Source of the DNA: Pseudomonadota bacterium
GTDB lineage: Bacteria > Pseudomonadota > Alphaproteobacteria > Rhizobiales > Xanthobacteraceae
Assembly: GCA_018242205.1 (NCBI GenBank)
Contig: JAFECJ010000001.1
Coordinates: 95,735 to 159,734, forward strand
Direction of reading: 5' to 3'
DNA: 64,000 nucleotides
Shown here: positions 42,851 to 51,911 of the stretch, one piece after another
Position numbering within the stretch: the first letter of the stretch is position 1
Layout of the letters: each line of letters opens with the position of its first letter
Translations under genes and position numbers: made by a program
The notes under the pieces: model-generated
What the model was told of the DNA's origin: nothing
Databases searched by the model: none
Seen by the model: only the letters and a program-made list of their open reading frames with translations

Positions 42851-43609
42851 TTAGAACATCGGCAAATAGCGCTCGCTGCCGTCCTTCTTCCGGTACGCCT
42901 TGTAGCGGATGTTGGGGACGAGCGCCTCCGACATTCCGAAGAACGTCAGATTGCTGTTGTTGAGGTTCTCCAGGAACTGCATCACTAGCGGCGAGGTCGG
43001 ATCCTCGGCGAGGATGACGTCGGAATACGCACCGTAGCTCATCGCGATGTAGTGGAAGTCATAGCGCTTCACGAACGTGTTGACGGCACCCATGACGCCG
43101 AGATTCTGATCCGCCCCGCCCGGTCCTTCGTAGAAGTCGTTCATCTGCATGATGCCGCCGGGCTTCAACTTCGTGCGCGCTTCCATCATGTCACGGAGCA
43201 CGTATTCGTATTGATGGTTTGCGTCGACATACATGATGTCGAAATGCCGGTCCGGCAGCGACTTGATGCCGTCGATCGAGTTCGCGCGCACGATCTTGAC
43301 CTCCGGATTCTTGGCGAACCGGCTCTTCACATGCTGGTAATTGTGCTCCTGGGTGGCGACCGGGTCGTCGCCGAAATGCTGCCAGTGAATCTTGCTCGAA
43401 AATCCGCCGAAATTTTCCGCTTCATCCGGAAAGGGGTTGTGGTCCTTGATCTCGAAGGTCCAATTATCGATAAGATAATATTCCGACGGCTTGCAGACGT
43501 CGACGACCTTTTGAGAGAAGTCCCCGCGATAGACGCCGATCTCCGCCCAGACCTGATTTTTGGGATACTGCTCGATCAAGCGATCCCGATCTCCGACTAC
43601 AAAAAACAT
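42851..43609 (-). CDS. Class I SAM-dependent methyltransferase (Methyltransf_24-like)
   Basis: A 252-residue methyltransferase. WAEIGVYRGDFSQKVV is a TylF/Methyltransf_24-type motif I, YYLIDNW the second-strand acidic site, FDIMYVDANHQYEYVLRD the D-A-N-H active-site segment and LKPGGIMQMNDFY the later strand. GAGAGGGGACG lies immediately before the ATG, a strong ribosome site. It is the only minus-strand gene between 31 and 45 kb and diverges from the hexapeptide acetyltransferase gene. A sugar O-methyltransferase role is inferred. Confidence 0.8.
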   Translation of the reverse strand: MFFVVGDRDRLIEQYPKNQVWAEIGVYRGDFSQKVVDVCKPSEYYLIDNWTFEIKDHNPFPDEAENFGGFSSKIHWQHFGDDPVATQEHNYQHVKSRFAKNPEVKIVRANSIDGIKSLPDRHFDIMYVDANHQYEYVLRDMMEARTKLKPGGIMQMNDFYEGPGGADQNLGVMGAVNTFVKRYDFHYIAMSYGAYSDVILAEDPTSPLVMQFLENLNNSNLTFFGMSEALVPNIRYKAYRKKDGSERYLPMF

Positions 43610-43861
43610 CGTCCCCTCTCCGTGAAAGCGACGACATATGACAGCGTTGCCCCGATCTCATCAAGTGCCATTTGCAGGCGCGGAGAGTTAAATTTCGCTA
43701 CCTTGGCTGCCGATCAACGCGGCTATTTCCAACGCCTGCGGCGCCCGCGCCGCTCGGGACCGAACGGGCTCCTGAGGGCCAGATCGAAGCCCATTGAGCG
43801 CCTGGCCGAAGGCTCACGATCGCTCGACAGGTCGCCTGATCACGACTAGGTTGTCGCCCCA

Positions 43862-44599
43862 ATGTCGGCGGATATCCGCTGCGGCCCGGCAAAACGACCC
43901 GTTATGAAATACGACCCCACCTTCATCGACACCATCGAGAATACGTCGAGCGAGCCGATCTTTCCGCGCGGCATCATTCGCCTCAATGCTGGCGCGCGGA
44001 TTATCAAGTCGACCATTTGCGGACCGCTGTTCCTCAACAAGAACTCGCAGGTCGGCCCGGACGTCACGGTCGGCAAATATTCGGGCATGAACGAGAGCTG
44101 CTACATCGCCCGCGCGACCATGGGCGCGTATTGCGCCATCGGCGCGCGCACCGCGCTCAACCCGTTCAATCATCCGGTCGACTGGCTCAGCACCAACGAG
44201 TTTCAGTACCATCCGAATTCGTTCAACTGGGTCGATGAATACAACGAATTCCGCCGACTCGAGCGAACGCCCGACATGTTTAAATTCTCGTCCATCGGCA
44301 ATGACGTCTGGACTGGGCATAACGTCAACGTCATGGGCGGCGTCAATGTCGGGGACGGCGCGATCATCGCTGCCGGCTCGGTGGTGACCAAGGACGTTCC
44401 GCCGTACGCCGTCGTCGCTGGTGTCCCAGCAACCATTAAGCGCTTGCGTTTCCCCGAAAAGATCATCGAGCGCCTGCTGGAGCTGAAATGGTGGGACCTC
44501 GAATTATCCGATCTCAGCGGTCTTCCGTTCCGCGACATTGAACGCTGCATCGGCATGATCGAGGATATCAAGGCACGCAAATCGCAAGCGACCGCGTGA
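43862..44599 (+). CDS. Left-handed beta-helix (hexapeptide) acetyltransferase, CatB-like
   Basis: A 245-residue acyltransferase with hexapeptide repeats. [67 protein letters not shown] is the canonical repeat and cap sequence of CatB/NodL/WbbJ-type O-acetyltransferases, and the active-site His lies in NPFNHPV. It would transfer acetyl from acetyl-CoA to a sugar hydroxyl or amine. The start could be the ATG at 43862 or at 43904; neither has a strong ribosome site. It overlaps the AAC(3)-type gene by 4 nt. Confidence 0.82.
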   Translation: MSADIRCGPAKRPVMKYDPTFIDTIENTSSEPIFPRGIIRLNAGARIIKSTICGPLFLNKNSQVGPDVTVGKYSGMNESCYIARATMGAYCAIGARTALNPFNHPVDWLSTNEFQYHPNSFNWVDEYNEFRRLERTPDMFKFSSIGNDVWTGHNVNVMGGVNVGDGAIIAAGSVVTKDVPPYAVVAGVPATIKRLRFPEKIIERLLELKWWDLELSDLSGLPFRDIERCIGMIEDIKARKSQATA

Positions 44600-45363
44600 G
44601 CGACATGGCGCAGACCCGCGAAGCCGATGCTTTCCTGCCGATCCTTCGCGGCTTCGGCGTTCCGGGCGACGGCGTGCTCGTCGTGCACAGCGCCATCGGC
44701 ACATTGAGCCGGCAAGGCTTCCGCGCCGAAGCCATGATCAAGGCCTTCCTCGATCACATGAAGAACGGCAACCTGTTCATGCCGACCATGACGTGGCGCA
44801 CGGTATTGCCCGACAAGCCGAATTGGGACGAACTGGAAACGCCCTCGCACACCGGTGTGTTGTCGGAGATTTTCCGAACGCGCTATTCGACACACCGTAG
44901 CATCCACCCGACACATTCCGTCGCCGGGCACGGTCCGGCCGCGGCGACATTACTATCGCGCCATCAGATCGACGACACCCCCGTCTCGCAGAACAGCCCC
45001 TACGGGCTGATGCGTGACTACGAGGCCTATGTGCTGACGATCGGATGTGGGTTGGAGACCGTCACTGCGATTCACCTGCCGGAAGAAACCATCGACGTCG
45101 ATCTCTACGTGCGGCTGCCGGAAACGGCGGCGGTCTACCCTTGCCGCGACCGGCACGGCACGGTGCATCCGGTCACGGCGCGGCGGCACTACTCGCTCAA
45201 CCGAGACTTTCCGAAATTCTCCGCGCCGCTGCAGCAACAAGGCGCACTGGTGACGGGAAATATTCTCGGCTGCCCGTACACCCTTGTATCGTTGCGCGCC
45301 CTGCTCCGCCACGTCTTTGCGGCTCTCATCGCTGACCCACGCGCGACGCTTAAAGATACCTGA
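44596..45363 (+). CDS. Aminoglycoside 3-N-acetyltransferase-fold (AAC(3)/YokD) N-acetyltransferase
   Basis: A 255-residue protein of the AAC(3) fold. [38 protein letters not shown] and SPYGLM are the conserved blocks, including the His of the active site. In glycan loci these proteins N-acetylate amino sugars, so antibiotic resistance should not be assumed. The start is a GTG that overlaps the preceding acetyltransferase stop by 4 nt, so the two are coupled. Perosamine or another 4-amino sugar is a plausible acceptor. The downstream methyltransferase gene converges with it. Confidence 0.82.
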   Translation: MSDMAQTREADAFLPILRGFGVPGDGVLVVHSAIGTLSRQGFRAEAMIKAFLDHMKNGNLFMPTMTWRTVLPDKPNWDELETPSHTGVLSEIFRTRYSTHRSIHPTHSVAGHGPAAATLLSRHQIDDTPVSQNSPYGLMRDYEAYVLTIGCGLETVTAIHLPEETIDVDLYVRLPETAAVYPCRDRHGTVHPVTARRHYSLNRDFPKFSAPLQQQGALVTGNILGCPYTLVSLRALLRHVFAALIADPRATLKDT

Positions 45364-45381
45364 CCGACGGGTCGGACGGCG

Positions 45382-46218
45382 TCAGCGCCGGCGATAAACG
45401 TATTCGTCACATCCGGAGCCAAAAAATCCGAGGGTCTTCGGGCTGGTAAAGCTTTGGACATGCTCGAAGCCGAGCTGGCCCATCAGCGCGTCGACTTCGG
45501 GCGCCAGGATCGACTCATAAGGATAGCCGCCCATCCAGTCGTGGACGTCATGACCGAAGTTCATGCCACGAGACGACTTGTAGTTAACGATGTAGGCCGA
45601 AAAATCCCGGCCCAGCAGCAAGAAACGCAGGCGCAAGAGGCTTGTATAAACGGCGCGCGCGACACGTTGCATGGCCTTCGAAGCGCTCGCGTACCACCGT
45701 TTCTCGAGACGCCATAGTCCGCATAATGTGGTCCGATGATAAAGCGCAAAGACGAACAATCCGCCCGGTTTGACGACCTGCGCTGCCTTCCCGACAGCCT
45801 CGATCATTGCGCCGGTGTGGTGCAAGACACCCCAAGAATAAACGATATCGAACTTGCCGAAGGTTTCGGGCGTCAGATCGAACACGCTTAGCACCCGGGC
45901 TTCGATATCCCGACCCGGCGCATGACGGGCTGCTACGACTCGTGCCGTGGACACCGAGACCGGATCGATATCGATGGCCACTACCCGGGCCGCTCCGAGA
46001 CGCAGCGCCGCAACGTCGTGCACACCGGAGCCACAGCCGATGTCCAGAAGCGACTTCCCTGCGAGCGAGTCGTCGCCCAAAAGGCGGGCGAGGCCCTTTT
46101 CCGCCTCGGCAAGTCGGGCTTCATCGATCGTCGCAGCATAATGCGACCAATTCTCGCCGAACGTGAAATGAGCCGAAATATCCTTGAGCGACACTGCCGA
46201 TTGCTCCGTCCACCCCAC
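45382..46218 (-). CDS. Class I SAM-dependent methyltransferase
   Basis: A 278-residue methyltransferase of the UbiE/Methyltransf_11 type. LLDIGCGSGVHDVAALRLGA is motif I, VVAIDIDPVSV the acidic strand, FDIVYSWGVLHHT motif IV and VKPGGLFVFALYHRT a post-core strand. The C-terminal GHDVHDWMGGYPYESI is characteristic of glycan-locus methyltransferases. It is divergent from the flippase gene at 46437. The substrate is unknown; terminal O-methylation of the glycan is one possibility. Confidence 0.82.
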   Translation of the reverse strand: MGWTEQSAVSLKDISAHFTFGENWSHYAATIDEARLAEAEKGLARLLGDDSLAGKSLLDIGCGSGVHDVAALRLGAARVVAIDIDPVSVSTARVVAARHAPGRDIEARVLSVFDLTPETFGKFDIVYSWGVLHHTGAMIEAVGKAAQVVKPGGLFVFALYHRTTLCGLWRLEKRWYASASKAMQRVARAVYTSLLRLRFLLLGRDFSAYIVNYKSSRGMNFGHDVHDWMGGYPYESILAPEVDALMGQLGFEHVQSFTSPKTLGFFGSGCDEYVYRRR

Positions 46219-46436
46219 AGGCTGCTTTAGGCATATTGAAGCCGCGCCCGGCCGTGTGATAGCCAGCTGCGCGGCAATCGCCGAGCTTCCACCTTGGAGA
46301 GTTCGACGATTTGTGTTTGCATTTTACGAATCAGATCGCAAGCGGATTGATCGGTTCAGCGAGTGCTGGCCGCGCACTCCTTACGGCTGGCGTCGCTGGC
46401 CTGACCGATTACGCGGGTTGCGGGTGTGGAACGGGC

Positions 46437-47912
46437 ATGAACCTGCTCATTGCGGTCAGAAATCACTTTGCGGGCCGCGTCGCCGCGATGGTCATCGCCA
46501 CGGTATTTTCGACGGCAATTTCTGTCGCTCTGTTACCGCTGGCAACGCGCACGTTGCACGCGGCTGATTACGGCAGCTACGCCCTGCTTATGTCGATGGT
46601 AACGCTTGTCGGCACTGCCATGGATGGCGGCGCGAGCCTGCTCCTACCAGCACTATACGGTCCGGCTTCGCTTCAAGAGCGCCGCGCTCTATTCGCGACC
46701 ATGATGACGGTGGCCGCCCTTGGTGCGGGAGCGTTTGCGCTTGTGCTGCTCGGTATTGCCTTCTACGCGCCGAAGGCTTGGTTCGGCCTGGCCATTCCGC
46801 TCGACTCGATCCTTGCGACCGCAGCTCTTATGCCAATGAGAACGGTCACCAGCATCGCTGTCATCACGTTCTCAACGACTGGCCGGAGCGGCGCCATTGC
46901 GCTGCAAATGGTGGTACAATCGATCTTCGTCTTCATTGCAACCCTGATCGCGCTATTCTGGCTTTCGCTCGGCGGACCTTCGCTCATCATCGGCGCCGCG
47001 TTCGGCCAGTTGGCTGCACTCGCCGTCTGCCTCGGCACACTCAGCTATCACGGCGAGTTATCGGTCAAACCGTCGCGTCAGTGGTTACGACGATCACTGC
47101 GGAATGCGCCAACAAGCGCCGGTGCGGGTTTTATGGATGGCGCACGAGGCTTTGCTGAAAACGCGTTCATGACAAAACTGGAAGGTCTGCATGGCGCCGG
47201 CATTCTTGCGCACGCCCGTCTTTACTATAATTTTCTGATGGCGCTCGTCAGCTCCGTCGCGCATAGCGTTCAGGTCAAATCGCTCGCGGACGCACGCGAT
47301 CCGGCCTCGCCCATGAACCGGACCCGCAGCGCCTGGACGCCGGTGCACATCGCGCTAGGAGGGGCCGGCATCTTCTTCGCCCTATTCGCTACGAATGTCG
47401 TCAATATCATCAGCAACGGCAAGCTCGTCGAAGCCGCGCCCTATATCCCGATGTTCGTTGTCGTCGCGCTGATCCAGATATCCGAGCAACCGGCGTCCGC
47501 GATCGTCTTCGCCAGCGGCAAAGCCGGCATTGCGGTTCGTTTCCGAATCGTCCTGACCTTCTGCGGATTGATCGCGCTTTTTCCAATGATCAGTTATCTC
47601 GGCATTGCGGGCATCGTCGCCGTCAGTCTCGGAGAGGCCGTTCTTTACCGGCTCGGCCTGCGCCTGCTTGCCCGAACTGTCCGGGAGGTCCCGTTCCAAG
47701 ACGCTGTGGCCTATTTCGCTTGTCTCGCCACTGTTGCCACGATGCTCTGGGCGAACCTTACTTCGCCAGAGTTGTACGAACGAATCGCGTGGATGATAGG
47801 TGGCTGCTTCGCCGTCGCGCTGGCCGGTCGCCGCTCGATTAAAGAGATATTTGTCGAGACCTATCGTTTTTTCGAGGTGTGGGACAAATCACGGAGCCGC
47901 AGTACGACTTAG
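46437..47912 (+). CDS. Wzx/MATE-type polysaccharide flippase
   Basis: A 491-residue inner-membrane protein with about twelve to fourteen hydrophobic helices. The opening VRNHFAGRVAAMVIATVFSTAISVALLPLATRTLHAADYGSYA is typical of oligosaccharide flippases, whose first helix is followed by a PLxxRxLxxxxYG motif. It would move lipid-linked repeat units across the membrane. ATG 46437 has GGAACGGG just upstream and starts close to the first helix; an in-frame lead of 42 residues exists but looks unlike the family. An ABC exporter is also present at 20345-21936, so this locus has two export routes. Confidence 0.85.
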   Translation: MNLLIAVRNHFAGRVAAMVIATVFSTAISVALLPLATRTLHAADYGSYALLMSMVTLVGTAMDGGASLLLPALYGPASLQERRALFATMMTVAALGAGAFALVLLGIAFYAPKAWFGLAIPLDSILATAALMPMRTVTSIAVITFSTTGRSGAIALQMVVQSIFVFIATLIALFWLSLGGPSLIIGAAFGQLAALAVCLGTLSYHGELSVKPSRQWLRRSLRNAPTSAGAGFMDGARGFAENAFMTKLEGLHGAGILAHARLYYNFLMALVSSVAHSVQVKSLADARDPASPMNRTRSAWTPVHIALGGAGIFFALFATNVVNIISNGKLVEAAPYIPMFVVVALIQISEQPASAIVFASGKAGIAVRFRIVLTFCGLIALFPMISYLGIAGIVAVSLGEAVLYRLGLRLLARTVREVPFQDAVAYFACLATVATMLWANLTSPELYERIAWMIGGCFAVALAGRRSIKEIFVETYRFFEVWDKSRSRSTT

Positions 47913-47936
47913 AAGAAGCGCCACTTAAAGAAACTT

Positions 47937-48122
47937 CTAGGTCCGCCCGATATCGGCGCGGTCTTTGCGTATAAGGCAATAGGTCTCGTAAACCGTCGCA
48001 CCTTCGAACTTATCCATGACAACGCCGCAAACCTCGCATCGGACCGTTTCGCTATGACCGTATGGCGCACGATGGGTTGTCGCCTCGTAAACCGTGCCAC
48101 ATTTGCAGGAAACCCGAACCAT
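47937..48122 (-). CDS. Small zinc-ribbon protein
   Basis: A 61-residue protein with a zinc-finger pattern: VSCKCGTVYEAT at the N-terminus and RCEVCGVVMDK 20 residues later give four cysteines as C-x-C and C-x2-C. It resembles small phage- or plasmid-borne zinc-ribbon proteins. ATG 48122 is preferred; a longer frame to 48185 lacks relevant sequence. It is the first gene after the glycan locus and overlies no other gene. The function is unknown. Confidence 0.5.
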   Translation of the reverse strand: MVRVSCKCGTVYEATTHRAPYGHSETVRCEVCGVVMDKFEGATVYETYCLIRKDRADIGRT

Positions 48123-48185
48123 CGTCCAAGATAGCTCCGCTTTGAATGCTTGAGCCCGCCGCCGATCGCATTGGGCAATCTGCAA

Positions 48186-48699
48186 GCTACGTTAGAACAC
48201 TAGCAAAGACAATGGTCGCCTAAGTAAACGGAACGTTAGGCCTTGTTCTGACGACGAAAGACCTGTGGCACGGTAACAGGTGCCATGCCCGCGATAATTG
48301 GTACCGTCTCGACCCCTCCTTGCACAGATACGAGTTCCTCGAGACGTAGCCTTCTACGGCCATGGACAGATTTAGCTAGAGCAATTTAAGAGCGCGTCTC
48401 AAGAGCACGGTCATCAAGCTCAAAGTGCAGCGAGAATCATCGAGCGGACGACGCCACGAGCGGCCATCAGCCGCCGGAACTGCGGTCGCAATCGAATATT
48501 TCTTCTCGTCGCTTAACACCGGGCGCAAAGCGCCTTGACGTACAGCAGCAGAGACTAAGCAAAGGCTGACGTATTGGACTCCATCGAGTGCTTCTATAAT
48601 GAAAAGCTGCAGCGCTCGACGATTGGCCAATCTCTGTGGAGCTAGAGCGCGGGGGCGGATTTGCTTAAGTCGGTGCCTTACAAACCGGATGCAGGCCTC
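48186..48699. other. Gene-free stretch of 514 nt
   Basis: No credible gene was found between the zinc-ribbon and XRE genes. The base composition is closer to random than in the flanks. A perfect 6-bp inverted repeat, TGGCAC and GTGCCA with an 8-nt loop, spans 48266-48285. Minus-strand frames of about 80 codons exist but show no domain, ribosome site or codon bias. Confidence 0.5.
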
Positions 48700-48954
48700 T
48701 CACCTCCTTGTTCTCAATCGCACCCCTGCGCCGCCGCCATTCTCGGCGATGAACTCGACACCGGCTGCTTCCAAGGCATGGCGCAGAGCGTTAATCGCGC
48801 TTTGCGAAACGGGACGCCGCGCTCGTTCAAAATCGACGACAGTCGAAAGGCCCAGGCCCGCTTTCTCAGCGAGCGCAGGCTGAGTCATGTCAAGCAAAGC
48901 TCGAGCCGCGCGGCATTGTTCGGCAACAATAAAATCAACATTTTCTGTTGACAT
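48700..48954 (-). CDS. XRE-family helix-turn-helix regulator
   Basis: An 84-residue DNA-binding protein. RAARALLDMTQPALAEKAGLGLSTVVDFERARRPVS is a Cro/CI-type HTH, and the C-terminal ALRHALEAAGVEFI is the short helix often seen in prophage and Bradyrhizobium XRE repressors. It is transcribed away from the phage-like genes. Two TGTTGA-containing inverted repeats flank its start codon, which suggests autoregulation and control of the divergent genes. It may be the repressor of the prophage remnant. Confidence 0.85.
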   Translation of the reverse strand: MSTENVDFIVAEQCRAARALLDMTQPALAEKAGLGLSTVVDFERARRPVSQSAINALRHALEAAGVEFIAENGGGAGVRLRTRR

Positions 48955-48978
48955 GAGCGATCAATATAATATGTTGAT
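48935..48978. promoter_or_regulatory. Candidate XRE operator and promoter
   Basis: TCAACA-N5-TGTTGA spans 48935-48951 at codons 2-7 of the XRE gene, and ATCAA-N9-TTGAT spans 48960-48978 just before it. The second contains another TGTTGA (48972-48977) and an AT-rich core with TATAAT at 48965-48970. This is the layout of an autoregulated divergent promoter. It is a prediction from pattern only. Confidence 0.45.
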
Positions 48979-49093
48979 TGCAGGCCTGGAACGCCCATCC
49001 TTAACGACTTTAACGCCGGGCCGAAATGCCAGATCAGCCGGCCTTCCACAGAGGATGCCATTCCAATTCATCCGGTTCGTTCGGAGCCACGTC

Positions 49094-49591
49094 ATGAATC
49101 TCCAATTCGCCTCTATCCACTATCGAGTCATCCGCGACCGGGTCCGGGAACTCGACCCTGCCATCGACGAAGAGACCCTGGCCGATACGGTCGAGGGCCT
49201 CACCGACCTCCATGAGATTGTCCAGGCGGTGATCCGGTCTGCCCTGGCCGACGAGGCCCTGGCCCGAGGCTTGAAGGGCCGGATTACCGAAATGGAGGAC
49301 CGCCTCGACCGCCTGCAGGATCGGGCCTCCAAAAGACGCCAGATCGCCAAGGACGTCATGGTCGAGCTCGACCTGAAGAAGATCACGGCGCCCGACTTCA
49401 CCGTGTCGATCCGGCCTGGTTTGCCGGCGCTGATGGTCATCGACGAGGCGGCGGTGCCGAAGACCTATTGGGAGCCCGGCCCACCGCGCCTGAAGCGGCA
49501 GGACCTGGCCCAGGACCTCAAGAACGGCGAGGAAGTGGCCGGCGCCGCCCTGGGCAATCCCGAGCCGGTCCTCACGGTGAGGACCAAGTGA
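49094..49591 (+). CDS. Phage Gp157-like protein (Sipho_Gp157)
   Basis: A 165-residue helical protein. The middle (TEMEDRLDRLQDRASKRRQ) is coiled coil, and the C-terminal ITAPDFTVSIRPG, then ALMVIDEAAVPKTYWEP, matches the siphophage Gp157 pattern of a strand-rich end after a long coiled coil. In phages this gene usually precedes a single-strand annealing protein gene, as here. ATG 49094 is selected; the frame remains open upstream across the XRE promoter. Its stop shares a base with the Rad52 gene's start (TGATG). Confidence 0.75.
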   Translation: MNLQFASIHYRVIRDRVRELDPAIDEETLADTVEGLTDLHEIVQAVIRSALADEALARGLKGRITEMEDRLDRLQDRASKRRQIAKDVMVELDLKKITAPDFTVSIRPGLPALMVIDEAAVPKTYWEPGPPRLKRQDLAQDLKNGEEVAGAALGNPEPVLTVRTK

Positions 49592-50592
49592 TGGCGTTCT
49601 CAGTCAAGCAGCTCCAGGAGCTCAAGAAGGACGTCGATCCGCGGCATCTGCGCAGTCGCGAGGTCAATGGTCGTGAGCTGACCTATATCGAGGGCTGGCA
49701 CGCCATGGCGGAGGCCAACCGGATCTTTGGCTATGACGGCTGGAACCGGGAGACGGTTGACTCCAAATGCGTCTTGAGCCGGGAGAACCGGGGCTCGAGC
49801 CATGTCACTGTTTACACGGCCAAGGTCCGCATCACCGTCCGGGCCAAGGACCAAACCATCATCCGCGAGGGTCACGGCACCGGTGAAGGCCGGGGTTCCA
49901 GCCTAGGCGAAGCGCACGACTTCGGGCTTAAGGCAGCAGAGACTGATGCCACCAAGCGGGCTCTGGCGACCTTCGGCAAGCCATTCGGTCTCGGCCTCTA
50001 CGGCGGTCTGACGACAGCCTTGCGGCAGAAGACGCCTGCGGCGAATGTTGCCGAGGCTCCACCAGAGGCACCGATCGCTCCGGTGGCCCTCCCGCCGGAC
50101 GACACGACGCCGATCCCCCGCCCGTCCCGCTACTACGGGCGGCCCCAAGACGTGGTCGCGCGCGATCGCCGGCAAGCGACGCCCCAGCACGACAGCGTCA
50201 CCGGCCCGGACACCCCGTTGGCTCCCGCACAAGGCGAGCCGCTCGCCCCCTCACCCGGCAAGATCGACAAGAGCGTCCTGACCATCGGCGCACCGCGCCG
50301 GCTTCGCGACAAGGGCCACCTTCGCTTTGTCGCCTCGCACCCTTGCCTGATCTGCGGGCGACAGCCAGCCGACGCGCATCACATCCAGTTCGCCCAACCC
50401 CGCGCTATCGGCCTGAAAGTCAGCGACGAGTTCACCGTGCCGCTGTGTCGCCTGCACCACCGCGAACTGCACCAAGCAGGCAACGAGAAGGCCTGGTGGG
50501 AGAAGCGCAACATGCGGCCGCTCGAGACCGCCGAACACCTTTGGAAGGAAAGCCGGGCCAAGCTGTTCCCGGCCGTCGGCGGAGGCAGCTGA
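49591..50592 (+). CDS. Rad52-family single-strand annealing protein fused to an HNH/DUF968-type domain
   Basis: A 333-residue protein. Residues 10-150 match the Rad52/Rad22 annealing domain (YIEGWHAMAEANRIFGYDGWNRE, EGHGTGEGRGSSLGEAHDFGLKAAETDATKRAL). A proline-rich linker follows. Residues 235-320 form an HNH-like zinc domain: HPCLICGRQPADAHHI, CRLHHRELHQ, with C-x2-C, H-H and C-x2-H-H ligands. Such HNH domains resemble the phage DUF968 family. It would anneal ssDNA ends during phage or element replication, perhaps with nuclease action. It is translationally coupled to the Gp157-like gene. Confidence 0.75.
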   Translation: MAFSVKQLQELKKDVDPRHLRSREVNGRELTYIEGWHAMAEANRIFGYDGWNRETVDSKCVLSRENRGSSHVTVYTAKVRITVRAKDQTIIREGHGTGEGRGSSLGEAHDFGLKAAETDATKRALATFGKPFGLGLYGGLTTALRQKTPAANVAEAPPEAPIAPVALPPDDTTPIPRPSRYYGRPQDVVARDRRQATPQHDSVTGPDTPLAPAQGEPLAPSPGKIDKSVLTIGAPRRLRDKGHLRFVASHPCLICGRQPADAHHIQFAQPRAIGLKVSDEFTVPLCRLHHRELHQAGNEKAWWEKRNMRPLETAEHLWKESRAKLFPAVGGGS

Positions 50593-50717
50593 GGGAGCCT
50601 TCTGCGATCCTCAACGGCCAGCAGCGAAAGGCGGCCTTCGCCCCATTCGCCTGTCGGCCACGGCAATGCTCGATCCACGACTCGACAATTACGAGCGGCG
50701 CATCTCCGCCCACCTTC

Positions 50718-51713
50718 ATGCCCAAAGCATCCTTCGACGCCATGACGCACAAAGATCAAGTCTTCTCCCGATTAGTTCTCGCCCTCCGGGCTCGAGAGAC
50801 CAATAATTGGGTTCTTGAAACGACGATCTCTTCCTTCGAGGAGGTCCATCAAATTCTCTCGCAGCGCATTCGAGACAACGCAGAAGTACGGTTGGTCGGG
50901 CGGCTCATTCATTCTCCAGGTGCACTTCTCCGAGAACGAGAGGTCGAGCGATGTGCGTTTGAATGCGGCTGGCACCGTAGCGGCGAGTTCTGGGTTCCGA
51001 TTGAACAGCCCCTGCCTTTGCAGCCACCGCTACACTTAGAGACGACCAAGGTCGCCTTCACCATCAAAGAGCTCTTGTTTGGCTCAATCGCCGTCGAGGT
51101 AATGGCAGGGACGCAGCGACTCGAATTCGTGTTCGATGACGTTTACGACAAACCCGTCGTCTTCGTTCGTTTCATACAAATTCTGGCGGCTGGCGGCCTC
51201 CCTCATGCGGCGATGGCGGACTCGACATGGTGTGATTTTATTGTCGACGACGGTCCGGTGCCCGACCTATGCCGACTTATCGTTGACAACGACGCCCCCG
51301 ACCGAAAGCACCGTATCGACGTTTACACGAATAGAACGGCCCTGATCGAAGCCTTTCGCGGCCTCGCGCGCGAAATCGGCGAGCATCCTAATTTCGCTCA
51401 TCACTTTTTGTACCACATGTGCCTGCCTGACGAACATTATGAGCGAGTTGGCAACGCCCACGACCAAGATTGGGCCGACGGTGTGCAACGAGGCATTTAC
51501 CCAGACGACTATGATGCCGAAAACGCACTCCTCGGCACCCGCATCGTTGAGCAGGTCCCTCTTCTGCCCGAATGCGCCGAAGAAGCGGTGAAATACCGGA
51601 AAATGATGCGATCGCTTGAAATCCCAAGAGATTGGCAGATCGAGTTCGGATTGCAATCGATCGCAACAGACGAGGACGCCGGGTACATCCGATCTCTTTT
51701 TGCATCCAAGTGA
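50718..51713 (+). CDS. Hypothetical protein of the accessory region
   Basis: A 331-residue protein with no domain I recognise. It is mixed alpha/beta, with charged, aromatic-rich blocks such as LVGRLIHSPGALLREREVERCAFECGWHR and FVFDDVYDKPVVFVRFIQIL, and no signal peptide or membrane segment. The frame is open further upstream, but that part overlaps the Rad52-HNH gene, so ATG 50718 is used; 50742 is an alternative. GC content is lower than in the glycan locus. It may be a phage- or defence-type cargo gene; nothing firmer can be said. Confidence 0.45.
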   Translation: MPKASFDAMTHKDQVFSRLVLALRARETNNWVLETTISSFEEVHQILSQRIRDNAEVRLVGRLIHSPGALLREREVERCAFECGWHRSGEFWVPIEQPLPLQPPLHLETTKVAFTIKELLFGSIAVEVMAGTQRLEFVFDDVYDKPVVFVRFIQILAAGGLPHAAMADSTWCDFIVDDGPVPDLCRLIVDNDAPDRKHRIDVYTNRTALIEAFRGLAREIGEHPNFAHHFLYHMCLPDEHYERVGNAHDQDWADGVQRGIYPDDYDAENALLGTRIVEQVPLLPECAEEAVKYRKMMRSLEIPRDWQIEFGLQSIATDEDAGYIRSLFASK

Positions 51714-51911
51714 GCGGCTGCGATGCACCTGCGCGATTCGTTGGCACTGCAATATGCGGAAGTGTGCGACGGCGAGTTTCAAGCCAGGCCTGACGAAATC
51801 TTCATCAATCCACGACATTTTCGTAAGTTGTGGAACAAGGGGCAAAGAATTTGCCGTCGCTTGAACGACAGGTCCCGTTGGCTCAGGGTTTCTGCCCATT
51901 TGGGATTCAAG

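Noticed and set aside
44596..45363. Reading the AAC(3)-fold gene as an antibiotic resistance determinant
   Set aside because: It is coupled to a hexapeptide acetyltransferase within a glycan locus; sugar N-acetylation is more likely.
48376..48630. 84-codon minus-strand frame in the gap before the XRE gene
   Set aside because: No ribosome site, domain or codon bias was seen; the region looks non-coding.
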